From Anaerolineales bacterium (GTDB lineage Bacteria > Chloroflexota > Anaerolineae > JAAEKA01): DNA of 64,000 nt. Position numbers and translations under genes: made by a program. Positions 41,741 to 49,858 of this stretch are shown here, piece by piece (position 1 is the first letter of the stretch; each line of letters begins with the position of its first letter). Location of the stretch: contig JACKBI010000006.1 in assembly GCA_020634615.1 (NCBI GenBank), positions 259,058-323,057 of the forward strand, in the 5' to 3' direction. The notes under the pieces were generated by a model. That model was not told where the DNA came from, did not search any database, and saw nothing but the letters and a program-made list of their open reading frames with translations.

Positions 41741-42352
41741 ATGAAACGAACAGTACTGTCAACGCTGGCGCTGCTTGGCTTCCTGCTGGCGCCGCTGGCT
41801 GGCAAGGCGGCAGCAGGCAACACCGATGCGCCGGTCGTGTGCAACGACGTGTTGATCAACGGCGGCTTCGAGAGCGGATCGGCCGGCTGGACACAATCCA
41901 GCGCCGGCGGGTTCGACCTGATCAGCCAGTACAACCCGCGCAGCGGCGCCTGGGGCGCTTATCTGGCCGGTTACGACAATGCGGATGACCGGCTGCGCCA
42001 GCCGCTTCCTCTGCCTGCCGGGACGATCTCGGCAACGCTGCGCCTCTGGTGGTCGCTGGAAACCGAGGAACCGGCGCTGGCCAACGACGACCTGACGGTC
42101 TCGCTGCTAAGCGCTGACGGCACAACACTGGCAGAACTTTGGATGGTGGACAACACTGCGCCGGCTGGCCAGTGGGCCGAAGCCGTGATCGACCTGACCG
42201 GGTATGCCGGGCAGGATGTGACACTGCAACTGCGCGCTACTACTAACGCTTACGATTTGACCGACTTCTACATGGACGACCTGAGTGTGCTGGTCTGTAT
42301 CCCGGCCAGCCTGCCGCAGCGCAGCTACCTGCCGCTGGTGGTCCACAGCTAA
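41741..42352 (+). CDS. Secreted carbohydrate-binding-like beta-sandwich protein
   Basis: A 203-residue exported protein. The signal peptide (VLSTLALLGFLLAPLAGKAAA) is followed by LINGGFESGSAGWTQSSAGG, an opening typical of CBM/discoidin-like sandwich domains, and closes with a TDFYMDDLSVLV strand. It ends in SYLPLVVHS, like the YLPLV tail seen on many exported Chloroflexota proteins. No catalytic residues. The ATG at 41741 has GAAGGA about 10 bases upstream; it directly follows the sigma-factor pair and is probably in the same operon. Confidence 0.8.
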   Translation: MKRTVLSTLALLGFLLAPLAGKAAAGNTDAPVVCNDVLINGGFESGSAGWTQSSAGGFDLISQYNPRSGAWGAYLAGYDNADDRLRQPLPLPAGTISATLRLWWSLETEEPALANDDLTVSLLSADGTTLAELWMVDNTAPAGQWAEAVIDLTGYAGQDVTLQLRATTNAYDLTDFYMDDLSVLVCIPASLPQRSYLPLVVHS

Positions 42353-42372
42353 ACCAACAAGGAGAACCTCTC

Positions 42373-43572
42373 ATGAATAGCAAGCAAAACCGCAGCCGCC
42401 TTCCCTGGCTGCTGATGATTCTGGCGCTGTTGACAGCCTTCGTGTTGCCTGCCAGCGCGGTCATTGCCGCCGAGGAGACTGCTGGCGTGCAGTTCAGCGG
42501 CGTTATCGACGCCATTGCGCCGGAGGCATGGACTGTCGCCGGCGAGACGCTGGCGATCACCGGTGACACGGTAGTCGTTATCACGACCGGCAACGCCGCT
42601 CCAGGCATGTGGGCCGAGGTGCGAGCCGTGCGCGAGGACGACGACACGTTGACCGCCCGTCGCATCAACGTCATGCCGCCAGAGATGCGGCTGCGCGGCG
42701 AAGCGACCTTCATCCCCGATGGCCGTGTGGGCGAATGGATCATCGGCGGCCAGCCCTTTCTGGTCGATGAAGATACGAGGATCAGTGACCGTGGCGGCCC
42801 GGTGATCGTCGGAGCCTGGCTCCAGGTGGCGGCTGTCGAGGAAGGCGGTGCGCTGAAAGCAGTACGCATCCGCGCAATCGAACCGCTGCCGCATGTAGAA
42901 GTGATGGGCGCGATGCAGGCTTTCGGCGATACCTCGTGGACCTTGAGCAGCATTGTGTTGGCCGCAGACGAAGACACGCTGGTGCAGGGTGAACCGCAGA
43001 CCGGCTTGCTGGCCATGGCCGCAGCCGAACTGCAACCTGACAACTCGCTGCTGATGCTTCGGGTTCGGGTGATGTGGCAGGATCGCGGCGCAACGCATCC
43101 ACCGGTGACGCTGACGGGACTGATTCAGCAGTTGCCGCCGCATGGTCTGACCGGCCGCTGGATGGTGGACGGGCAACAACTCGCCGTCAGTCGCAATACC
43201 TTGATTGATCAGCGCAACGGACTGGCGGTGGTGGGCGCCGAGGTACGCGTCGACGGCTGGCAAGATGGGGATGTGGTGGTTGCCCGGGAGATCATCGTGA
43301 TCTCCAGCCCGGAACCGGGGCTGCAACGGGTGCATTTCACCGGCCCGATCCGGCGCTTGCCGGACAATGGATTGCTGGGTTTGTGGATGGTAGACGGTCG
43401 CCAGGTGCGCGTGACGGAGCAAACGCGCATCCAGGGGGAGCGCTTCGTCCGCATCGGCGCGATGGCGCAGGTGTGGGGACTGCGCAACGAAGAAGGCCAG
43501 ATCGTGGCGGCTACTATCGAGGTGCATCCGCCCCGACCGGGTGATGTAATTATCACCCCCGCCGCGAAATAG
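42373..43572 (+). CDS. Secreted DUF5666 repeat protein
   Basis: A 399-residue exported protein with signal peptide (MILALLTAFVLPASAVIAA) and about five DUF5666-type beta-rich repeats of ~65-80 residues. Each repeat shows a G-x-I/A-x-x-P-x-G-x-x-G-x-W-x-V-D/G-G-x-x-x-x-V pattern, for example LTGLIQQLPPHGLTGRWMVD and FTGPIRRLPDNGLLGLWMVD. DUF5666 is an uncharacterised extracellular domain, often in tandem. AAGGAGAA lies upstream of the ATG. The gene ends the sigma-factor cluster, followed by a terminator. Confidence 0.87.
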   Translation: MNSKQNRSRLPWLLMILALLTAFVLPASAVIAAEETAGVQFSGVIDAIAPEAWTVAGETLAITGDTVVVITTGNAAPGMWAEVRAVREDDDTLTARRINVMPPEMRLRGEATFIPDGRVGEWIIGGQPFLVDEDTRISDRGGPVIVGAWLQVAAVEEGGALKAVRIRAIEPLPHVEVMGAMQAFGDTSWTLSSIVLAADEDTLVQGEPQTGLLAMAAAELQPDNSLLMLRVRVMWQDRGATHPPVTLTGLIQQLPPHGLTGRWMVDGQQLAVSRNTLIDQRNGLAVVGAEVRVDGWQDGDVVVAREIIVISSPEPGLQRVHFTGPIRRLPDNGLLGLWMVDGRQVRVTEQTRIQGERFVRIGAMAQVWGLRNEEGQIVAATIEVHPPRPGDVIITPAAK

Positions 43573-43611
43573 GATGAGAACAGCATTTCATCGCTGAACG
43601 CGCGAAATAAC

Positions 43612-43647
43612 AAGAGGCCCATCAGCCGTCAGGCTGATGGGCCTCTT
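43612..43647. terminator. Bidirectional terminator hairpin
   Basis: AAGAGGCCCATCAGCC (43612-43627) and its perfect complement (43632-43647) with a GTCA loop, between the convergent DUF5666 and cold-shock genes. Short T content on both sides. Confidence 0.75.
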
Positions 43648-43710
43648 GTGTATGTTGAACCTGGCTAGCTCAGCGCGTCGCACTGAAGCAGCCAGAGCTC
43701 GTGGTTGGTC

Positions 43711-43923
43711 TTAGAGCGCGACGACGTTGGTCGCCTGGGGTCCCTTGGGACCCTGCTCCACGGTGAACTCGACCTGCTCACCCTCGTTCAGGCTCTTGTA
43801 GCCAGTACCCTGAATCTCGGAGTGATGGACGAAGACGTCCTTGGAGCCGTTGGTGCGGGCGATGAAGCCGTAGCCCTTGGTTGCGTTGAACCACTTGACC
43901 GTTCCAGTTTCTCGTTCAGACAC
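43711..43923 (-). CDS. Cold-shock domain protein (CspA family)
   Basis: A 70-residue OB-fold protein that binds single-stranded RNA/DNA and acts as an RNA chaperone. RNP1 is KGYGFIAR and RNP2 is VFVHHS; the first strand GTVKWFNATKG is canonical. Length is standard for a single-domain CSP. A leader of about 150 nt precedes it with a strong promoter at 44080-44108, as is common for cold-shock genes. Confidence 0.97.
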   Translation of the reverse strand: MSERETGTVKWFNATKGYGFIARTNGSKDVFVHHSEIQGTGYKSLNEGEQVEFTVEQGPKGPQATNVVAL

Positions 43924-44079
43924 GTTGGTGTCCTCCTTCTTGTGTGTGCAGCAGCAGCGCCGCTGCGGGTGTTGATTATAGGTCGAAGTGGTTCTTGCAA
44001 TACAACAAAGAAGCCACCGGCATAACGTCTGGTGGCTGGGTCTAGCGCAAACAGGAACGTATTTCTTCCTACGTTGGCA
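43924..44079 (-). promoter_or_regulatory. Long leader of the cold-shock gene with an attenuator-like hairpin
   Basis: On the minus strand, GCCACCAGACGTTATGCCGG followed by TGGC forms a stem (about 44010-44034) and is followed by TTCTTTGTTGTATTG. Csp genes commonly have thermosensitive long leaders; this one could be an attenuator or temperature-dependent structure. Confidence 0.45.
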
Positions 44080-44108
44080 AGTATACAGGAAAGCGCAGGT
44101 TCTGTCAA
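44080..44108 (-). promoter_or_regulatory. Promoter of the cold-shock gene
   Basis: Minus strand TTGACA (44103-44108), 17 bp, TATACT (44080-44085): near-consensus sigma-70 type. Confidence 0.8.
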
Positions 44109-44474
44109 ATCGCGACCAGGGCTACTCAAAAGTCCCGTAATTGTCATGTTGAGCGGCTCGATAAGGTAACAAGCACGCTCACATTGCGCAGCGAAACATC
44201 TCGCGTACTCCAGGAAAGACCCTTCACTTGCCTTGGATGTATGCGCAAGTCATTCGTCAGATCCGTTCAGGGTGACTGGCACGAGCTTGATCTCGACTAT
44301 TGAGAAGCGCTGAATCTCGACATTGAGCGAAGTTGCCGTGCGCTGCTGGCCGCAATTCGGCATGGTAAGATCCGTCGAGCTTCTCATTAACCGTCAGGAA
44401 AGCCGTGACTACACGTGATCACGGCGTCCGGAGCGACTGGTGGTGTCTGGTGAGAAGCCCGACGGGTCTCCACG
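44109..44474. repeat. Intergenic region with a degenerate interspersed repeat
   Basis: No gene. The stretch from TGTCATGTTGAGC (about 44145) through GCAGCGAAACATCTCGCGTA (about 44191-44210) to CCGTTCAGGGTGACT (about 44264-44278) looks like a decayed copy of the widespread GTCATGTTGAGCG/CGAAACATCTC repeat family, a palindromic non-coding element frequent in this and other phyla, interrupted internally. The rest is unstructured. Confidence 0.5.
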
Positions 44475-46919
44475 TCAGCCGGACTGCTGTTCCTTGTTTT
44501 CGGGCACCAGGAATACAGGACAGTTGGTGTTGCGAATCACGCGGTCGGCTACGCTGCCGGCGAACAGGCGATCGATTTCGCCGCGGCGATGCGTTGCCAG
44601 CATCACCAGATCCGCCTGCTCGCTGCCGGCAACCTCGACGATGGTGGTGGCGGGTCGCGATCCAGTCACCAGTGGCCGTACGGTGACCCCTTCGCGGCCC
44701 AGCAGGCTGACGACAGCTTTCAAGTAACGCCAGGCGCTGATCTCTGCCTCGCGTCGCAGGTCCGTCACGGCGTCCTGCATGCTGCCATACATCTCGGGTT
44801 CAGGAACCTCGGGAACAGTCAACAACACAATCTCACCGTTGATTGCGTTGCCCAGGAGCTTGACAAAGGGCAGAATTCGCTCCGAAAAGCTCGTTCCATC
44901 CAGCGCAACAACGACTTTGTTCAGTTGAGGCGTCTGGCCTGGAGCCAGCTTCTCTGGTCGAATCAACAACACCGGACGTGTGGCAAACTGGACCACTGTA
45001 TCAGCCGTGCTGCCCAGCAGCAGCCGCCCCATACCAGACAGACCACGGGTGCTCATGACCAGCATGTCCGCCTGGCTTTCCTGTATCAAGACGTTGATCG
45101 ATTCCGCGACGGCGCCGGAGACAACGGTGTAGTCAGCTGACAGTCCAGCCATTTTCATGCGGCCGGCGATGGCGCTCAGATAGGCTTCTTTATTGACCTG
45201 GTCGGCAGAGAGGGTGTTATCGGTCGAACTGCTCTTTGAGACCGACCGCGGCCGGCCTTTCCCGGGCAGTACAGACACCAACAATATCGCTGCGCCGGTG
45301 GTGCGACCGATGGCCTCGGCCATTGGCAACGCTCGCTCTGCAAAGCCGGATCCGTCAAGTGTAACCATCACCTTGCGAATCTCTGCGGGCAAACCGCTCC
45401 AGGATATGGCGCTGGCAGGCAGCGGTTCCACCGTCGCCGGGTCAACCAGCATGGGTGCGGGAGCGCCTTCACCCGGAGGAATGCCGATGCCGTAGAACGC
45501 TTCTTCGCGCTTGCCCAGTTCCTCCATAGCGTGGCTCGGTTCGCCCAGTCTGCGTCGGAAATAGCTGAAGAAGATGAAGAGTCCCAGGATCAACGGAATG
45601 TACAGCCAGGCGCCTTCGGTGAAGCGTTCGGCAAAGATGATCAGTGTCGCGCCGGTTGTCAACAGCGCCGCCAGGATCACCCCGATGAGAATTGCCAGGC
45701 TGCTGCCTTTGAACTCGGCGCGCAGGAACCGGATAAGCCGCTTGGTCGTCGCCCAGCCTGTCATGCTCAACAGAATGAACACGCCTGCTGCATAGATGGA
45801 AAGATACGTCTCCTCTTTGGTTCCGAGGAAGATGAAGCAGAATACGACCACCGCGACTTCGATCCAGACCGGCCAATTTGCCACGTCGAACCGGTTACGT
45901 TGGCCCAGCACGGAAGGAATGTAATGGCGATCTTTCAGACCCAGCGCCAGGTTTTGCAGGCCCTGTGCGCTAGCGGCAGATGCAGACAGCAGCACGAGCA
46001 CACTGACCAGCGTAGCAATCTGTGGCAACGGATTGGGCAGCAACTGGTCCATGGTCTGGGTAAAGACCGACACCTCGTGTGAAACGGAAACGTCGGACAA
46101 CGCCAGAATTGCCGGACCGACGATCAGCATCGTCAGCGAGGTTGTCCCCATGATGATGACAAGGCTGCCAAATGCCTTGCGGCTCTTCTCTTCCGGCTTC
46201 CCTTCGTATGCTGCCACCAGATTGGCAAACACTTCGATACCGGTCATCAATGCCAGAATGCGGGCATAGCCGGCCAGTGTGAATTCAAATAGATACTCGG
46301 GTTTGAAGGCTGCCAGGTCGAGACGCGGAACCAGCGGCACTCCTTGTAACGACCCGCCAGGAATGTAACGCTCGACGATGGAGGCGATAATCATGGCCCA
46401 CAGCAAGATGAGCACGCCCGCGGTTGCCGGGCCAAACACCCGTGCCGACACCTTTGGGCCGCGGTTGACCAGCCAGCCGGTCAGGACACTGAGCAAAATA
46501 GCGACAATCGTACGATATTGAATGCCAAAAAGCGCTGTATCATTGAGAACTGGAAAGCGGTCGGCAATGAAGGTTACCATGGCCGCCATGCTGACAAGAA
46601 ACGTCAGCGTGTATTCGATGAACGTAATGGCGGCGTTGACCTTGACTGCCCAGCCGCCGAACTCCTCTTCGCTGAGGCCGCTGCCGCCGCTGCCGTCGGT
46701 CACCCAGCGCATCACCAGGCGATACATGGCCGAGACCGCAGCGACTGTCAGGACAACCAGCCAGATGCTGGCGCCGAACGTGACTGCGGCTACGCCTGCA
46801 ACGACGATCAATTGCAGGAACGGTCCGAAGACGTACAGTGGTGAGGTAGCGGGATCACCTCCGCCTGCCAGGGCGCCTTCAAAGGAATTGGAAAGTTTTC
46901 TTGATACAGGTGCTGCCAT
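44475..46919 (-). CDS. APC-type amino-acid permease fused to two universal stress protein domains
   Basis: An 814-residue protein. Residues ~1-500 form an APC-family permease with about twelve helices (for example ALFGIQYRTIVAILLSVLTG and TLVSVLVLLSASAASAQGL). The cytosolic C-terminus holds two USP domains (~560-700 and ~715-810), each with the ATP/nucleotide G-x2-G-x9-G-S/T pattern: STRGLSGMGRLLLGSTADTV and THRRGEIDRLFAGSVADRVI. The USP pair may sense ATP or AMP and gate transport. The ATG at 46919 is the first that fits the family N-terminus; the ribosome site is weak. Confidence 0.9.
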   Translation of the reverse strand: MAAPVSRKLSNSFEGALAGGGDPATSPLYVFGPFLQLIVVAGVAAVTFGASIWLVVLTVAAVSAMYRLVMRWVTDGSGGSGLSEEEFGGWAVKVNAAITFIEYTLTFLVSMAAMVTFIADRFPVLNDTALFGIQYRTIVAILLSVLTGWLVNRGPKVSARVFGPATAGVLILLWAMIIASIVERYIPGGSLQGVPLVPRLDLAAFKPEYLFEFTLAGYARILALMTGIEVFANLVAAYEGKPEEKSRKAFGSLVIIMGTTSLTMLIVGPAILALSDVSVSHEVSVFTQTMDQLLPNPLPQIATLVSVLVLLSASAASAQGLQNLALGLKDRHYIPSVLGQRNRFDVANWPVWIEVAVVVFCFIFLGTKEETYLSIYAAGVFILLSMTGWATTKRLIRFLRAEFKGSSLAILIGVILAALLTTGATLIIFAERFTEGAWLYIPLILGLFIFFSYFRRRLGEPSHAMEELGKREEAFYGIGIPPGEGAPAPMLVDPATVEPLPASAISWSGLPAEIRKVMVTLDGSGFAERALPMAEAIGRTTGAAILLVSVLPGKGRPRSVSKSSSTDNTLSADQVNKEAYLSAIAGRMKMAGLSADYTVVSGAVAESINVLIQESQADMLVMSTRGLSGMGRLLLGSTADTVVQFATRPVLLIRPEKLAPGQTPQLNKVVVALDGTSFSERILPFVKLLGNAINGEIVLLTVPEVPEPEMYGSMQDAVTDLRREAEISAWRYLKAVVSLLGREGVTVRPLVTGSRPATTIVEVAGSEQADLVMLATHRRGEIDRLFAGSVADRVIRNTNCPVFLVPENKEQQSG

Positions 46920-47012
46920 TCGAGTTCTTTTCTGTTGAAAATGAGGCTGAGTTCTTGCCGCGATTCGAGCGTGAACGTGGAGACTTGTCACATTTGGAAC
47001 AAGGCGGGGAAT

Positions 47013-47041
47013 ATTATAGACTACATCACCTATTGGGGCAA
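47013..47041 (-). promoter_or_regulatory. Possible promoter of the APC-USP gene
   Basis: Minus strand TTGCCC (47036-47041), 17 bp, TATAAT (47013-47018), leader ~87 nt. Confidence 0.45.
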
Positions 47042-47130
47042 TCTGCGAGTGCATCCGGTCTGGGACCGGGTATTCCGGTGGTTGTACCTTCCCGCCGAAC
47101 TACCGCGCGAAAGTAGCATCATACGGCACT

Positions 47131-49533
47131 ATGGACGTTTCCTCGTTTCTGCAGCAACTGACACGCCAACCATCCTACCAGGGGCAAATCGTGCATCTGG
47201 AGCAGATAGCGCGGCGCAGCGCGACCTATGGCAACTTGCGTGACAGCCTGCATCCCGCGCTGCAGGCTGCCTTGCGTTCCCAGGGAATCGACCGGCTGTT
47301 CACCCACCAGGCCGAGGCGGTCAACACGGCATTGTCTGGCCGCCATGTGGTAATAGTAACCGGAACGGCCAGTGGCAAGACGCTGTGTTACAACTTGCCG
47401 GTATTGGAAGCGATCCTCGAACGCCCCACCGCGCGCGCATTGTATCTTTTTCCGACCAAGGCGCTGGCGCAGGACCAGTTGCGGTCATTGGGCGAGTTGG
47501 GCTGTGCGATCGAAGGACAGCGCGGCCGGGGTGCTTCAGCGTTGCCGGTGACAGTGGGCACCTACGATGGCGACACCCCGCACAGCCGCCGCAGCCGGCT
47601 GCGGCAGAGCGGCCAGATCATCCTCACCAACCCGGACATGTTGCATCTGGGCGTCCTGCCCAACCACCCGATCTGGGGTAGCTTCTTTCGTAATCTGCGC
47701 TTCGTGGTCATCGACGAGGCGCACACCTATCGCGGCGTCTTTGGCTCGCAGGTCGCCTGTGTACTGCGGCGGCTGCGGCGAGTTTGTGCTTTGTACGGCG
47801 CTGAACCGCAGTTCATCGCTGCCAGCGCGACCATTGCCAATCCGGCACAGCACTTCGCTGCGCTGACTGGTGTCGAGGCGCAGGTGATCGACGTCGACGG
47901 CAGTCCGCAGGGCCCGCGCACCTTCGCCCTCTGGAATCCGCCCTTTATCGACCGCGCCCAAACCTCCCGCCGCAGCCCCAATGGCGAGGCCACCACCCTG
48001 TTCACCAGCCTGGTGCGCAACAACACCCGCACTATCGTTTTCACCCGCGCCCGCAAGGTGGCGGAACTGATTTTGCGCTACGCGCGGGAGGAGCTAGGGA
48101 AAGAAGGAAAACAAGGGAAGGGAGGGAAAAGAGGGAAACAGCCAGACGCGTCCTCCGATCTTCCCTCATTTCCCTCCTCCCCCTCTCTGTCTTCCCGCAT
48201 CGCCGCTTACCGCGCCGGCTATACGCCGGAACAGCGGCGGCAGATCGAGCGCGACCTGTTCAGCGGCAAGCTGCTGGGTGTCACCGCGACCACTGCGCTG
48301 GAGTTGGGCATCGATGTGGGCGGGCTGGACGCGGCGGTGCTGCTGGGCTATCCCGGCACGATTGCCAGCCTGTGGCAGCAAGCCGGCCGCGCCGGCCGCG
48401 GCGATGCACCGTCGCTGGCCGTACTGATTGCGCTGAGCAATCCGTTGGATCAGTACTACATGCGCCATCCGGCTGAGCTTTTTGGCCGGCCCCACGAGCA
48501 CGCGCTGATCGATCCCGACAACGTGTACGTGTTGCAGCGACACCTGCCCTGCGCTGCGCACGAAGCGCCGTTGGGCAACATTGCCGGACCGGGGCGATTC
48601 GACGATGAACAGCTTTTTGGCCCCGGCTTTGTGCAGGCCATGGTACAGCTGGAAGAGCAAGGCCGGCTTGTCTTTCAAGGCGACCGCTGGACTTTCGCGG
48701 GATCAGGATATCCGGCGGAGAAGGTCAATCTGCGCTCGGCCGGCGGCAGCCGCTTTGCCATTCTGGACGAATCTAACAACTACCGCACGCTGGAGGAGAT
48801 CGAGAGCAGCACCGCCATGCAGCGGGTGCATCCCGGCGCGGTCTACCTGCATCAGGGAGAAAGCTACGTCGTCAGCCGCTTCGACAGCGAGATGGGATTC
48901 GCCGTCGCCCGCCCGGCCGAAGTGGATTACTACACCGAAGCGCGCGAGTGGAGTGATGTGCGCATCATGCGCTCGCTGGCCAGCCGGCCAATTCCCGGCG
49001 GCTACGCTTACTTTGGCCACGTCCGCACCACGTCGCAGGTGGTGGGATACCGAAAGCTGCGCCACTATAGCGAGGAAGTGTTGGGGGATGAACCGCTGGA
49101 CATGCCTGCATCCACCTTCGAAACCGCCGCACTGTGGTGGGATCTGGCGCCAGAGATAGCCCAGGCCTGCGCGCGCCGTGGATTGGACTTTCTGGGCGGC
49201 ATCCACGCGGCCGAGCACGCGGCCATCGGTATCCTGCCACTGTTCGCCATGTGCGACCGCTGGGACATCGGCGGGCTGAGCACGCCGCGCCACCCCGATA
49301 CCGACGCACCGCAGATCTTTATCTACGACGGATTTCCCGGCGGGGTCGGCATTGCAGAGCAGGGATTCAGGGAACTGCCGGCGCTGTGGCAGGCGACGTA
49401 CGACGTGGTAGCCAGGTGTCCGTGTGATGGTGGCTGCCCCAGTTGCATTCAGAGTCCCAAGTGCGGCAACAACAACGAGCCGCTGGACAAGGCCGCCGCG
49501 CAATTGATCTTGCAGATGCTGCTCCAGCGGTAG
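47131..49533 (+). CDS. DEAD/DEAH-box helicase with DUF1998 domain (YprA/MrfA-like)
   Basis: An 800-residue SF2 helicase. Motif I is TGTASGKT (77-84), motif II DEAH (195-198), motif III ASATIANP, and motif VI AGRAGRG. The C-terminal DUF1998 region has FPGGVGIAEQGF and the four-cysteine cluster RCPCDGGCPSCIQSPKCGN that binds zinc or an iron-sulfur cluster. MrfA of Bacillus is a mitomycin-lesion repair helicase, so DNA repair is the likely role. A 33-residue low-complexity insert (residues ~322-356) comes from a polypurine repeat at 48097-48196. The ATG at 47131 lacks a good ribosome site. Confidence 0.93.
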   Translation: MDVSSFLQQLTRQPSYQGQIVHLEQIARRSATYGNLRDSLHPALQAALRSQGIDRLFTHQAEAVNTALSGRHVVIVTGTASGKTLCYNLPVLEAILERPTARALYLFPTKALAQDQLRSLGELGCAIEGQRGRGASALPVTVGTYDGDTPHSRRSRLRQSGQIILTNPDMLHLGVLPNHPIWGSFFRNLRFVVIDEAHTYRGVFGSQVACVLRRLRRVCALYGAEPQFIAASATIANPAQHFAALTGVEAQVIDVDGSPQGPRTFALWNPPFIDRAQTSRRSPNGEATTLFTSLVRNNTRTIVFTRARKVAELILRYAREELGKEGKQGKGGKRGKQPDASSDLPSFPSSPSLSSRIAAYRAGYTPEQRRQIERDLFSGKLLGVTATTALELGIDVGGLDAAVLLGYPGTIASLWQQAGRAGRGDAPSLAVLIALSNPLDQYYMRHPAELFGRPHEHALIDPDNVYVLQRHLPCAAHEAPLGNIAGPGRFDDEQLFGPGFVQAMVQLEEQGRLVFQGDRWTFAGSGYPAEKVNLRSAGGSRFAILDESNNYRTLEEIESSTAMQRVHPGAVYLHQGESYVVSRFDSEMGFAVARPAEVDYYTEAREWSDVRIMRSLASRPIPGGYAYFGHVRTTSQVVGYRKLRHYSEEVLGDEPLDMPASTFETAALWWDLAPEIAQACARRGLDFLGGIHAAEHAAIGILPLFAMCDRWDIGGLSTPRHPDTDAPQIFIYDGFPGGVGIAEQGFRELPALWQATYDVVARCPCDGGCPSCIQSPKCGNNNEPLDKAAAQLILQMLLQR
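48097..48196. repeat. Polypurine/polypyrimidine inverted repeat copy 3, in frame inside the helicase gene
   Basis: A purine-rich arm (48097-48138, with GGGAAGGGAGGGAAAAGAGG) and a pyrimidine-rich arm (48161-48196, with TTCCCTCATTTCCCTCCTCC) are roughly complementary, forming a large stem. It is in frame and encodes a Lys/Gly- then Ser/Pro-rich loop. Confidence 0.65.
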
Positions 49534-49725
49534 CTATCGCAGGACACACAGCTGGCCCAGCGAGTGGGTCACGCCGACCAAATAGGATCCCGATTCGAGC
49601 CATTCCAGGGCAAACGGATTGGCCACACGAGACAGCGCGACAAACATGAAAGCCATGATCGCTACAAGGGTTGGCACGATCAGGCATAGGCGGTACAAAA
49701 TTCCGGAACGTGAAAGGTCTTTCAT
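49534..49725 (-). pseudogene. Truncated N-terminus of a membrane glycosyltransferase-like protein
   Basis: A 63-codon frame: one membrane helix (LIVPTLVAIMAFMFVALS), then NPFALEWLESGSYLVGV. The PF-x-LEW-x-E-x-G pattern just after the first helix is the usual outer-loop start of polyprenol-dependent/DUF2029-like membrane glycosyltransferases, which are 400-600 residues long. Here the frame ends 15 codons later, its stop codon directly abutting the helicase stop. It looks like a 3'-deleted gene; a real 63-residue protein is less likely. Confidence 0.55.
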
Positions 49726-49800
49726 CGAAGCAATTTCACACCATCGATATTGGGTATGCGTCTGCTAAATGTTTCCTTGTTAAGCGTACCCATTTTGAAA

Positions 49801-49829
49801 TTGACAACAACCATAACGCGTGCTATAAT
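49801..49829 (+). promoter_or_regulatory. Consensus promoter of the tetR-type gene
   Basis: TTGACA (49801-49806), 17 bp, TATAAT (49824-49829): a perfect sigma-70 consensus, 30 bases before the ATG. Confidence 0.9.
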
Positions 49830-49830
49830 T

Positions 49831-49845
49831 CCGAACAGTGTTCGG
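49831..49845. promoter_or_regulatory. Probable TetR operator O1
   Basis: CCGAACAGTGTTCGG, a 7+1+7 palindrome immediately after the -10 box and covering the start site, so a bound repressor would block initiation. The same motif recurs at 50507-50521. Confidence 0.8.
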
Positions 49846-49858
49846 TTTTGGAATTGCT

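Noticed and set aside
42349..43527. 392-codon minus-strand frame
   Set aside because: Antisense to the DUF5666 repeat gene; no ribosome site and His/Gln/Arg-rich composition typical of shadow frames.
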